This document shows, in pieces, positions 6,186 to 13,333 of a DNA stretch of 14,897 nt. Position 1 is the stretch's first letter. Every line of letters begins with the position of its first letter. The position numbers and the translations under genes were made by a program. The stretch is from an uncultured Burkholderiaceae bacterium. GTDB lineage: Bacteria > Pseudomonadota > Gammaproteobacteria > Burkholderiales > Burkholderiaceae_C. A model generated the notes under the pieces. The model was not told the origin of the DNA. It saw only the letters and a program-made list of their open reading frames with translations, and searched no databases. Location of the stretch: the NCBI GenBank assembly GCA_938022295.1, contig CALIDR010000214.1, positions 1-14,897 of the forward strand, read 5' to 3'.

Positions 6186-7528
6186 GCCTGCGGCTGAAGA
6201 TCAACCTGATCGTCGGCACGCTGACGGCGCTGTTCGTCGCCGCGCTGCTCGGCTTGCAGTTCCGGGCGATGCGCGCCGCGGTGGCGGAGGAGACGGTGGC
6301 GGCCAACCGCGTCGCGTCGCAGCTGCTCAACCGCAGCGCCTGGGGCTACGCGGCGCAGGGCACGGCGGCGATGCTCGCCTACCTCGAAGGCGTGGGCCGC
6401 GTGCGGTCGAACGACATCACGCTGTACGGCCCCGACGGCGCCGAGCTGTACCGCTCGCCGCCGTCGCCGTACAAGGCCGGGCGCGACGCCCCGGCGTGGT
6501 TCGACCGCCTGATCGCCCCGCCGCCCACCGTGCAGGCAATCGAATTCCCCGACGGCAAGCTCGTCGTGCGCTCGAACGCGTCGCGCGCCGTGCTCGACGC
6601 CTGGGACGAGTTCGTCGTCCTCGCCGGCGCGGCGCTGGCGCTGCTGGTGGCCGTCAACGCCCTCGTGCTGTGGGGCGTCGGGCGCGCAGTGCGCCCGTTC
6701 GGCCGCATCGTCGAGGGCCTGAACGAACTGCAGCGCGGGCGCTTCGACGTCGAGCTGCCGCCGCTGCCCGGGCGCGAGGCGGCCACGATCGGCGCCGCGT
6801 TCAACCGCATGGTCGGCGTGCTGCGCGAGAACCTGGCGGCCGAGCGGCGCGCGATGCGCGCCGAGCGCGAGCTGTCGGACAGCCGCGAGCTCGCGCGCTG
6901 GATCGACCACCACATCGAGCAGGAGCGGCGGCTGATCGCGCGCGAGCTGCACGACGAGCTCGGCCAGTCGGTGACCGCGATGCGCAGCATGGCGCTGTCG
7001 ATCGCGCAGCGCGTGCACGGCGTCGACGCCACCGCCGAGCAGGCGGCGCGGCTGATCGCCGACGAGTCGTCCAAGCTCTACGACGCGATGCACGGGCTGA
7101 TCCCGCGCCTGGCGCCGCTGGTGCTCGACAAGCTCGGCCTGGAGGCGGCGCTGAACGACCTGGCCGAGCGCACGCGCCGCGCCCACCCGCAGGTGACGGT
7201 CGACCTCGTGCTCGCGCTCGGCGACGTGCCGGTCGGCGTCGACGCGGCGCTCGCGATCTACCGCGCCGCGCAGGAGGGCATCACGAACGCGCTGCGCCAC
7301 GGCCGCGCGCGGCATCTGCGGGTGCAGGTCGGCGTGCGCGACGGCCGCCTCGTGCTCGATCTGCACGACGACGGCCAGGGGCTGCCGGCCGCGGGCACCG
7401 CAGCACCGGGACACTACGGGCTGCGCTGGATCGCCGAGCGCGTCGAGGCGCTGGGCGGGCAGATGCGGCTCGAGCCCGCCGCGCCGCGCGGTGCGCACCT
7501 GCAGGTCAGCCTGCCGCAACCCGCGTGA
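6182..7528 (+). CDS. MoxY-type sensor histidine kinase
   Basis: This 448-residue inner-membrane kinase has a transmembrane segment at about residues 9-28, a periplasmic sensor region at 29-144, and a second transmembrane segment at about 145-166. A HAMP-like linker to about 215 and a coiled segment follow, then a HisKA_3 dimerisation domain with ERRLIARELHDELGQ, where His257 is the phosphate acceptor. The ATPase has the N box QEGITNALRHG (Asn369), DDGQGLP and GHYGLRWIAER. The sensor region contains LYRSPPSPYKAGRDAPAWF, which closely resembles the LapD/MoxY N-terminal domain, the type found in kinases that control methanol oxidation in Paracoccus. The signal sensed is unknown. The ATG at 6182 overlaps the peptidase stop (ATGA), and the cognate regulator follows 13 bp downstream. 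The MoxY assignment rests on resemblance and on the PQQ context. Confidence 0.92.
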   Translation: MSLRLKINLIVGTLTALFVAALLGLQFRAMRAAVAEETVAANRVASQLLNRSAWGYAAQGTAAMLAYLEGVGRVRSNDITLYGPDGAELYRSPPSPYKAGRDAPAWFDRLIAPPPTVQAIEFPDGKLVVRSNASRAVLDAWDEFVVLAGAALALLVAVNALVLWGVGRAVRPFGRIVEGLNELQRGRFDVELPPLPGREAATIGAAFNRMVGVLRENLAAERRAMRAERELSDSRELARWIDHHIEQERRLIARELHDELGQSVTAMRSMALSIAQRVHGVDATAEQAARLIADESSKLYDAMHGLIPRLAPLVLDKLGLEAALNDLAERTRRAHPQVTVDLVLALGDVPVGVDAALAIYRAAQEGITNALRHGRARHLRVQVGVRDGRLVLDLHDDGQGLPAAGTAAPGHYGLRWIAERVEALGGQMRLEPAAPRGAHLQVSLPQPA

Positions 7529-7541
7529 CAATCCGCCGCCG

Positions 7542-8171
7542 ATGACCCGCGTCATGCTCGTCGACGACCACGTGCTCGTGCGCATGGGCTTCCGCATGCT
7601 GCTCGCCGACGCCGGCATCGACGTCGTGGCCGAGTGCGGCAGCGGCGAGGAAGCGCTGCCGGCCTACGCGCAGGCGGGCCCCGACGTCGTCGTGATGGAC
7701 CTCTCGATGCCCGGCATGGGCGGGCTCGAGGCGATCCGCCGCCTGCTCGCCCAGGACCCGAAGGCCCGCGTGCTGGCGCTGTCGGCGCACGAGGACACCG
7801 CGCACCCGCAGCGCGTGCTGCGCGCCGGGGCGCTCGGCTACCTCGCCAAGCGCAGCGCGCCCGAGGCGCTGATCGCCGCCGTGCGCGCCGTCGCGCGCGG
7901 CGAGCGCTACCTCGACGCCCAGACAGCGCAGGCGCTCGCGATGGCGCAGATCGCCGGCGAGGCGAGCCCGGCCGCCGTGCTCAGCGAGCGCGAGTTCTCC
8001 GTCTTCCTGCACCTCGCGCGCGGGCTCAGCGTGGCGCAGATCGCCGCCGCGCTGAACGTCTCGCCGAGCACGGTGGGCACGCACCTGTACCACGTCAAGC
8101 AGAAGCTCGGCGCGAGCAACCAGTCGGAGCTGACGCTGGTAGCGCTGCGCTGGGGCTTGATCGAGGCCTGA
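7542..8171 (+). CDS. NarL/FixJ-family response regulator, partner of the MoxY-type kinase
   Basis: The 209-residue protein has a receiver domain (about 1-120) and a C-terminal LuxR-type helix-turn-helix (about 147-205). Acidic residues Asp8 and Asp9, phospho-acceptor Asp53 in VVMDLSMPG, Ser81 and Lys103 are all present, so it should be a working phosphorylation switch. The DNA-binding part reads LSEREFSVFLHLARGLSVAQ and continues with the SPSTVGTHLYHVKQKLG recognition helix. Together with the kinase before it, it resembles MoxX/MoxY and probably regulates PQQ-enzyme or pqq genes; the targets are inferred. There is no clear Shine-Dalgarno site; GACAAT at 7527-7532 could be a -10 element for a second, short-leader transcript. 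A GC hairpin follows the stop. Confidence 0.92.
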   Translation: MTRVMLVDDHVLVRMGFRMLLADAGIDVVAECGSGEEALPAYAQAGPDVVVMDLSMPGMGGLEAIRRLLAQDPKARVLALSAHEDTAHPQRVLRAGALGYLAKRSAPEALIAAVRAVARGERYLDAQTAQALAMAQIAGEASPAAVLSEREFSVFLHLARGLSVAQIAAALNVSPSTVGTHLYHVKQKLGASNQSELTLVALRWGLIEA

Positions 8172-8175
8172 AGCC

Positions 8176-8191
8176 GCGCCGGGGCCGGCGC
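8176..8191 (+). terminator. GC hairpin after the response regulator gene
   Basis: GCGCCGG (8176-8182) and CCGGCGC (8185-8191) form a perfect 7-bp inverted repeat around GG, 5 nt past the stop. No T-run follows, so it may be a weak or factor-dependent terminator. The very small loop reduces confidence. Confidence 0.35.
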
Positions 8192-8216
8192 ACAATGCGG
8201 CGGCCCTGACCCCCTC

Positions 8217-8221
8217 GGAGG
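8217..8221 (+). promoter_or_regulatory. Ribosome binding site before the TTG at 8227
   Basis: GGAGG lies 5 nt upstream of TTG 8227. It marks translation start of the beta-barrel gene, although that TTG is in a different frame from the signal peptide and barrel; see the next entry. Confidence 0.55.
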
Positions 8222-8226
8222 TTCCC

Positions 8227-9152
8227 TTGCCGCTCCTGCCCCCCGTTCACCGGCGCTGCCCGCGCTGCTGCTGCTCGCCTCGACGCTCGCGCTGCCCGCG
8301 CACGCGCAGGGCGCGCCCGACCGCTCGCCGTGGTCGTTCGGCGTCACGGCCGCCGCCGCCGGCTTCGGCCGCGCCGACCTCGACGGCGGCGGGCGCGTGC
8401 GGCTCGCCACCTACGGCGCATCGCTGTCGGCCGCGTACGCGGCCAGCCCGACGACGAGCGTGGGCGTCGGCCTCGCGAGCGCGCTGCACCGCTTCTCGTT
8501 CTCGGGCAGCGGCGGCATCGCCTCGCTCGACCCGTGGTCGGAGGTCGACGTCGGCACGCTGTCGCTGCCGCTGCGCATCGGGATCGACCGCCAGTGGAGC
8601 CTGGCGCTGATCCCGTCGTACCAGCTCGCGCGCGCCGAGAAGGCGCCGCGCCGCGACGCCGCGCGCTACGGCAGCGTGGCGGCGCTGACCTACGCCGCCG
8701 GGCCGCGGCAGTTCATCGGCTTCGGCGCGTCGTACTACACCGGGCTGGACGACGACACCGTGTTCCCGATCGTGCTCGTCGACTGGGCGATCGACGAGCG
8801 GTGGCGGCTCGCGAACCCGCTGTCGGCCGGCCCGACCGGCCCGGCCGGGCTCGAGCTCGTCTACGGCCGCGGCGACGGCTGGGAGTTCGGCGTCGGCAGC
8901 GCCTACCGCTCGCTGCGCTTCCGGCTGCCGGCCGCCTCGGCCGCCGCGCCCGGGGGCACCGGCACCGTGTCGGGCGTCGTCGGCTTCCTGCGCGCGCAGT
9001 ACCACGTCACGCCGCAGATCACGCTGTCGGCCTTCGTCGGCGCCGACTTCGCCGGCCAGATCGAGGTCAACGCGGCCGGCGGCCGCACGCTGTACTCGGA
9101 AGACGTCGGCACCTCGCCGATGCTCGCGCTGAGCCTGAGCGGGCGGTTCTGA
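8227..9152 (+). CDS. Outer-membrane beta-barrel-like protein, apparent frameshift in the signal peptide
   Basis: From about 8244 to 9152 one frame encodes a signal peptide core (SPALPALLLLASTLALPAHA|QGAPD) and then roughly 280 residues of alternating hydrophobic strands rich in Gly, Tyr and Ser. It ends in LALSLSGRF, a C-terminal Phe typical of outer-membrane barrels. I do not recognise a functional family. There is no start codon in that frame before the signal peptide. The well-placed GGAGG/TTG at 8227 is in another frame and changes to the barrel frame only if the C6 run at 8239-8244 is one C longer (or two shorter). With seven Cs the product would begin MPLLPPRSPALPALLLL, a normal signal peptide. 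This may be a sequencing error, a recent mutation or phase variation. GTG 8397 would be an in-frame start but gives no signal peptide and truncates the barrel. Confidence 0.6.
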
Positions 9153-9160
9153 CGGACTGC

Positions 9161-9192
9161 GGGCCGGCCGGCGCCGCGGCGCCGGCCGGCCC
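9161..9192. terminator. Perfect 32-bp palindrome between convergent genes, likely bidirectional terminator
   Basis: Positions 9161-9176 and 9177-9192 are exact reverse complements and consist only of G and C. The element begins 8 nt after the barrel gene stop and ends 5 nt before the stop of the opposing lipoprotein gene. The placement fits a shared terminator, but there is no T-run on either side, and an RNA hairpin would need to open a few central pairs for a loop. Confidence 0.6.
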
Positions 9193-9197
9193 CCTCG

Positions 9198-11591
9198 TCA
9201 CGACGCCGGGCGGGCCTGGTCGGGCCGGCCGTAGTCGCAGACCCCGGCGGGGAAGATCTTCTTGAGCGTCGCCACGTCGTCGGGCCCCGGCGTCCACGGC
9301 GCGTAGGTGCCATCGGCCACCGCCTGCTCCACGCTCTTGAGCGCGCAGCGGTACATCGCGCCGGTGATCGGCGCGCCGGCCACGATCCGGCTCGTGCCGT
9401 ACAGCGGGAAGGCCGCGGTGCAGGCGCCCGGCGCCTGGCCGTCCAGGATGCCCGACCACACGCCCGGTCCCGACGCCATCGGCGCACCGAAACGGTCGAA
9501 GCAGGCGTCCACCGCCATCGGGGGCTTGTTCTGCGCGACGGTTCTGTGCGGGTGAGCGCGGATGTTCGTGAGCCACTGGTCCATCACCGCGAGCGCGTCG
9601 AGCGTGTTGCTGGCCTTCGGCGTGTTGGGGATCGTGTCGGTGAACCAGATCACCAGGTTGTCGCTGTGGCCCATGCGGTCGAGCACGCGCTGGCGCACCG
9701 CGAAGCTCTGGTGCGCGTTATGCATGTCGAGCTCGCGCTCCATGTACTGGCGGTGGTCGATCGCCGGCACGTCGAGCCGCCCGGAGAACACGTGGCCGCT
9801 CGTGTACGCGGCACGCATCGCGTCCGGATCGCCGACGCTGCGCGGCGCAGGCGTGTTCGCGTCCGGCGCCAGGTTCATGTTCTTGCGGCTCCAGGGGTCG
9901 AAGTAGCCCGGGATCGTCAGCGCCTTCTGGATCTCGGCCGGGTTGCCCGCCTGCCCCGGCGGGAAGAACGGGTAGGTCTCCTGCACCATCTGGCTCGGGT
10001 GCTTCCAGCCGCCGACGTGCCAGTTCAGGTGCAGGAACTCGGCCGGCGTGATCTTGCCCTCCTTCAGCGAGCGCAGGCCGTACTGCACGCCGACGTTGTC
10101 CCACGTCACGCGCGCGGCGCCGCTGGCGTCGACGCCGTAGACGTTGCGCAGGTCGTCGTAGTGCGTCCAGCGGATCGAGAGGATGTCGGTGACCGGATCC
10201 CAGAACTGCTGGTTCGGTGCCTGGCCGTACAGCGGGTTCATCGCCAGCGGCGTCAGCCCGCGCCAGGCCGGCACGCACTCCGTCGTGCCCGGTGCGCTGC
10301 TGTAGCCGAGCGCGGTCTTGATCGCGACGAACGGGTCGTTGACGCGCGCGAAGCCCTCCTCGGCGTTGAAGCCCACCAGCCACGTGCGGTTCTTCGTCGT
10401 CCGCCACTTCGGGTTCAGGCGGTCGGTGACGTCCATGTAGTGCTCGAGCAGCTCGCAGTCGCCGACGTGGATCGTCTGCGTCACCATGTCCGGATAGCTC
10501 TGCACCGGCAGCAGGCCGTCGAGCACGCCGGGGTGGTTCTGGGCGATGATGTATTGCTGGATCGCCCCGCCCGAGCCGCCGAGGCCCACGGTGTACAGCG
10601 GCACGCCGTAGCGCTCGACGAAACGCTCCTTCGTCATCATCGCGGTCTCGCCGGCGAGGTTCAGGTTGTAGTGCGTGCCGGTGTTGTTGCCGCTGCTGTG
10701 CACGATGGCGAAGCCCTGACCGAGGATGTCGGGGTTCAGCGACCCACCGTGCACCGTGCCCTGCGAGTGGCCGATCGCCACGCCGCCCTGAAACCAGTAC
10801 AGCAGCTTGCGGTTCCAGCGGCTGAGGTCCGGCTTCGCCGGGTCCTCGCCGAACGGCGCCAGCATCGCGAAGCTGTAGAGGAAGCGGTTGATCGTGCCGA
10901 CCTCGCGGCGCACGACGAAGTCGACGACGCGCCCGTCGGCGAGCGTGACCGTGCCCATGTCGGCCGGTCGGGTGCCGTCGGCGGGCAGCGGCACCAGGTT
11001 GCCGCCGCTGCTGCGGCGGTACCAGTAGCTGACGAACGGCTCGATCGAGCAGTCGCGACTGTAGCCGACGACGTTGCCCTGCGCATCGGTGACGCGGTAC
11101 CCGGGCGGCGTCGCGCTGTCGACCAGCGGCTGGCGGGCCACCCCGCCCTGGATCGTCGTGCAGACGAACGGCTGCTGCTGCGGCCCGCTGAACATCGGCC
11201 CCGTGATCGGATGGTTCGTCAGCACCAGCGACGCGCTGACGCCCTGGCCCTGGCCGCGCCGATGGCGCACCTCGAGGCGGTTGTCGCCGACCACCAGGCC
11301 GTCGACGACCCCTTCGAGGCGGTCGCCGTCCGAGCGCAACGCGGGCGCGATGCGCCGGCCGTTGAGCCACAGCTCGAGCTGGTCGTGCAGGCCGGGCGCG
11401 GCGCGCACCTCGATGCGCGCGTCGCCGCCCGAGACCCACTGCGGCGGGCTCGACAGCACGCGCAGCTCGACCGTGCGGGCCTGCGGCGCCGCGGCGGCGC
11501 GCTCGGTGGCCGGGCGGTCGCCGCCGCCGCAGGCGGCCAGGCCAACGCACAAGGCCGCCACGGCGGCGGCCCACGAAGTCCGTCGTGTCAT
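9198..11591 (-). CDS. DUF6351 family lipoprotein, alpha/beta-hydrolase-like
   Basis: The 797-residue protein starts with a lipoprotein signal: MTRRTSWAAAVAALCVGLAACGGG, given here only as the lipobox L-A-A-C with lipidated Cys21. The mature protein should sit in the outer membrane or periplasm. Residues about 40-125 look like a beta-rich, Ig-like domain. The large rest resembles DUF6351 proteins: NRKLLYWFQGGVAIGHSQG (about 260-278), then GLGGSGGAIQQYIIAQNHPG, with Ser340 in a G-x-S-x-G nucleophile elbow. Several cysteines could form disulfides in the periplasm. A secreted esterase or depolymerase-type activity is plausible, but the substrate is unknown. The start is well supported by GGAGGAG 7 nt upstream. 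The gene is convergent with the barrel gene and is not obviously part of the PQQ module. Confidence 0.85.
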   Translation of the reverse strand: MTRRTSWAAAVAALCVGLAACGGGDRPATERAAAAPQARTVELRVLSSPPQWVSGGDARIEVRAAPGLHDQLELWLNGRRIAPALRSDGDRLEGVVDGLVVGDNRLEVRHRRGQGQGVSASLVLTNHPITGPMFSGPQQQPFVCTTIQGGVARQPLVDSATPPGYRVTDAQGNVVGYSRDCSIEPFVSYWYRRSSGGNLVPLPADGTRPADMGTVTLADGRVVDFVVRREVGTINRFLYSFAMLAPFGEDPAKPDLSRWNRKLLYWFQGGVAIGHSQGTVHGGSLNPDILGQGFAIVHSSGNNTGTHYNLNLAGETAMMTKERFVERYGVPLYTVGLGGSGGAIQQYIIAQNHPGVLDGLLPVQSYPDMVTQTIHVGDCELLEHYMDVTDRLNPKWRTTKNRTWLVGFNAEEGFARVNDPFVAIKTALGYSSAPGTTECVPAWRGLTPLAMNPLYGQAPNQQFWDPVTDILSIRWTHYDDLRNVYGVDASGAARVTWDNVGVQYGLRSLKEGKITPAEFLHLNWHVGGWKHPSQMVQETYPFFPPGQAGNPAEIQKALTIPGYFDPWSRKNMNLAPDANTPAPRSVGDPDAMRAAYTSGHVFSGRLDVPAIDHRQYMERELDMHNAHQSFAVRQRVLDRMGHSDNLVIWFTDTIPNTPKASNTLDALAVMDQWLTNIRAHPHRTVAQNKPPMAVDACFDRFGAPMASGPGVWSGILDGQAPGACTAAFPLYGTSRIVAGAPITGAMYRCALKSVEQAVADGTYAPWTPGPDDVATLKKIFPAGVCDYGRPDQARPAS

Positions 11592-11598
11592 CGTCCGT

Positions 11599-11605
11599 CT
11601 CCTCC
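11599..11605 (-). promoter_or_regulatory. Ribosome binding site of the DUF6351 lipoprotein gene
   Basis: GGAGGAG on the minus strand, 7 nt before the ATG at 11591. It is the best Shine-Dalgarno match in the window. Confidence 0.8.
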
Positions 11606-11862
11606 GGCCGTCGGCGGCCGCTGTCGTGTGTTCGACGTCGCGCCGCGGCGCGTCGACCCGGCGGGCGATCGCGTCGCGGCGCGATGACCCTACGATCGGA
11701 CGCCCGGGCGTGCCACCGGGATAGCACGCATCGACGACGGACGCCGCGCATGCCAGCGCGCCGGTCGCGCAACCGACACGCCGTTCAGCTCGACGGCCAG
11801 GAGGCAGGAGGGAGGTGTGGCGCCGACCGCGGGAACCGGCGGCGCCGAGGCCGCAGCGGGCC
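11606..11862. other. Intergenic spacer, no gene recognised
   Basis: About 257 bp between the lipoprotein gene and tRNA-Ser hold no convincing reading frame, repeat or transposon remnant. The lipoprotein promoter must lie here, but I cannot point to a good -35/-10 pair. No copy of the tRNA 3' end is seen. Confidence 0.5.
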
Positions 11863-11955
11863 TGGCGGAGACGGAGGGATTCGAACCCTCGATGCAGGTT
11901 TTGCCCGCATACTCCCTTAGCAGGGGAGCACCTTCGGCCTCTCGGTCACGTCTCC
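11863..11955 (-). tRNA. tRNA-Ser(GCU)
   Basis: This 93-nt tRNA decodes AGC and AGU serine codons. The 5' acceptor strand GGAGACG pairs perfectly with CGTCTCC, followed by discriminator G and an encoded CCA at 11865-11863. The anticodon arm CTCCC-CTGCTAA-GGGAG has anticodon GCT at 11921-11919. A long variable arm, as in class II serine tRNAs, precedes the T arm GAGGGTTCGAATCCCTC. The gene lies 44 bp after lysC in the same direction and has its own -10-like box. Confidence 0.97.
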
Positions 11956-11970
11956 TGGGCGAAGGACCGC

Positions 11971-11976
11971 ATTCTA
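11971..11976 (-). promoter_or_regulatory. -10 box of the tRNA-Ser promoter
   Basis: TAGAAT differs from the sigma-70 consensus TATAAT at one base. It ends 15 nt before the tRNA 5' end, so transcription would start a few bases upstream of the mature tRNA. No good -35 box is seen upstream at the proper distance, where the lysC stop lies. Confidence 0.45.
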
Positions 11977-11999
11977 GCCCGCGGCCTGCGGGCGGTGGC

Positions 12000-13271
12000 T
12001 CAGGCCGCGGCGGGCTCGTCGAGCTCGAACGCGCGGTGCAGCGCGCGCACCGCGAGCTCCATGTACTTCTCGTCGATCACGACGCTGGTCTTGATCTCGC
12101 TCGTCGAGATCATCTGGATGTTGATGCCCTCCTCGCTCAGGGTGCGGAACATCTTCGCCGCCACGCCGACGTGGCTCTTCATCCCGATGCCGACGATGCT
12201 GACCTTGCAGATGCGCGCGTCGCCGATCACCTCGCGCGCGCCGAGCGCGGGCACCACCTTCTGCTTGAGCAGGTCCATCACCCGCGGGTGGTCGTTTCGG
12301 TGCACCGTGAATGAGAAGTCGGTGCGCCCGTCGTGCGACACGTTCTGGATGATCATGTCGACGTCGATGTTGGCGTCGGCCACCGCGCCGAGGATCTGAT
12401 ACGCGATGCCGGGCCGGTCGGGAACGCCGAGCACGGTCACCTTGGCCTCGTCGCGGTTGAACGCGATGCCCGACACGACGGCTTGTTCCATCTTCTCGTC
12501 CTCTTCGAAGGTGATCAGCGTGCCCGAGCGCGCTTCCTCGTCGATCGGGATGCCCCAGTCGGTGAAGCTGGACAGCACGCGCAGCGGCACGCGGTACTTG
12601 CCGGCGAACTCGACGGAGCGGATCTGCAGCACCTTCGAGCCGAGGCTCGCCATCTCGAGCATTTCCTCGAAGCTGATCGTGTGCAGCCGCCGCGCCTCGG
12701 GCACGACACGCGGGTCGGTCGTGTAGACGCCGTCGACGTCGGTGTAGATCAGGCACTCGTCGGCACCGAGCGCAGCGGCCACCGCCACCGCCGAGGTGTC
12801 GCTGCCGCCGCGGCCGAGCGTCGTCACGTGGCCGGCGTCGTCGACGCCCTGGAAACCGGTGATGACGACGACGCGCCCGGCGTCGAGGTCGGCGCGCACG
12901 CGCGTGTCGTCGATGCTAGTGATGCGCGCCTTCGTGTACGCGGCGTCGGTGCGGATCGGCACCTGCCAGCCCGCGTAGCTGACCGCGGGCACGCCCTCGG
13001 CCTGCAGCGCGAGCGCGAGCAGCCCGACCGAGACCTGCTCGCCGGTGGCGGCGATCATGTCGAGCTCGCGCAGCGCCGCGGTGTCGAGCCGGGCCGGCTG
13101 CAGTTCCTTCGCCAGGCCGAGCAGGCGGTTCGTCTCGCCGCTCATCGCCGACGGCACGACGACCATGCGGTGACCGGCGCGCACCCACTTGGCCACGCGG
13201 CGGGCGACGCTGCGGATGCGCTCCGTCGAGCCCATCGACGTGCCGCCGTACTTGTGAACGATCAGTGCCAT
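12000..13271 (-). CDS. lysC: Aspartate kinase
   Basis: The 423-residue enzyme phosphorylates aspartate, the first step toward lysine, threonine, methionine and diaminopimelate. The kinase domain begins with MALIVHKYGGTSMGS (Lys7-Tyr-Gly-Gly motif) and has TLGRGGSDTSAVA (about 151-163), the conserved nucleotide/aspartate-binding segment, and YTDVDGVYTTDPR (176-188). Two C-terminal ACT domains (about 268-343 and 350-423) provide amino acid feedback control. The length and layout match the alpha2beta2-type aspartokinases, in which an in-frame internal start makes a regulatory beta chain. A GAGG/ATG pair at the right place (12491) supports that here. The gene lies between tilS and tRNA-Ser. Its own Shine-Dalgarno site is weak. 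Confidence 0.97.
   Translation of the reverse strand: MALIVHKYGGTSMGSTERIRSVARRVAKWVRAGHRMVVVPSAMSGETNRLLGLAKELQPARLDTAALRELDMIAATGEQVSVGLLALALQAEGVPAVSYAGWQVPIRTDAAYTKARITSIDDTRVRADLDAGRVVVITGFQGVDDAGHVTTLGRGGSDTSAVAVAAALGADECLIYTDVDGVYTTDPRVVPEARRLHTISFEEMLEMASLGSKVLQIRSVEFAGKYRVPLRVLSSFTDWGIPIDEEARSGTLITFEEDEKMEQAVVSGIAFNRDEAKVTVLGVPDRPGIAYQILGAVADANIDVDMIIQNVSHDGRTDFSFTVHRNDHPRVMDLLKQKVVPALGAREVIGDARICKVSIVGIGMKSHVGVAAKMFRTLSEEGINIQMISTSEIKTSVVIDEKYMELAVRALHRAFELDEPAAA
12489..12503 (-). promoter_or_regulatory. Possible internal start for the LysC beta subunit
   Basis: GAGG (12503-12500) stands 8 nt before the ATG of Met261 (12491-12489). Starting here would give a 163-residue polypeptide consisting of the two ACT domains, as in known overlapping lysC alpha/beta genes. 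Confidence 0.45.
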
Positions 13272-13327
13272 GACGCTCGGCCGGGGCCACGGTGCCCGGC
13301 GCGGTGCTGCGGGATGCAAAGCACGCG

Positions 13328-13333
13328 ATTTTA
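13328..13333 (-). promoter_or_regulatory. -10-like box upstream of lysC
   Basis: TAAAAT on the minus strand overlaps the tilS stop codon and stands out in a GC-rich setting, 57 nt before the lysC ATG. No convincing -35 element is found 17 nt upstream, so lysC may also depend on read-through from accA-tilS. Confidence 0.3.

Noticed and set aside
8397..9152. GTG 8397 as the true start of the barrel gene
   Set aside because: It would remove a clear signal peptide and the first strands encoded in the same frame upstream, and it lacks a good ribosome site.
9546..11687. Long plus-strand open frame (713 codons) opposite the DUF6351 gene
   Set aside because: Its sequence is low-complexity Arg/Ala/Val/His, the typical mirror of a GC-rich gene with few stop codons. 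The minus strand has a lipobox, a strong ribosome site and a recognisable family.
11585..11920. Small plus-strand gene overlapping tRNA-Ser
   Set aside because: It runs into the antisense of the tRNA, is Arg/Ala-rich and has no supported start.
11863..11955. tRNA-Ser as an integration site for the genes to its left
   Set aside because: The tRNA 3' end does face the accessory side, but there is no integrase, no repeated tRNA 3' end in the window and no visible change in base composition.
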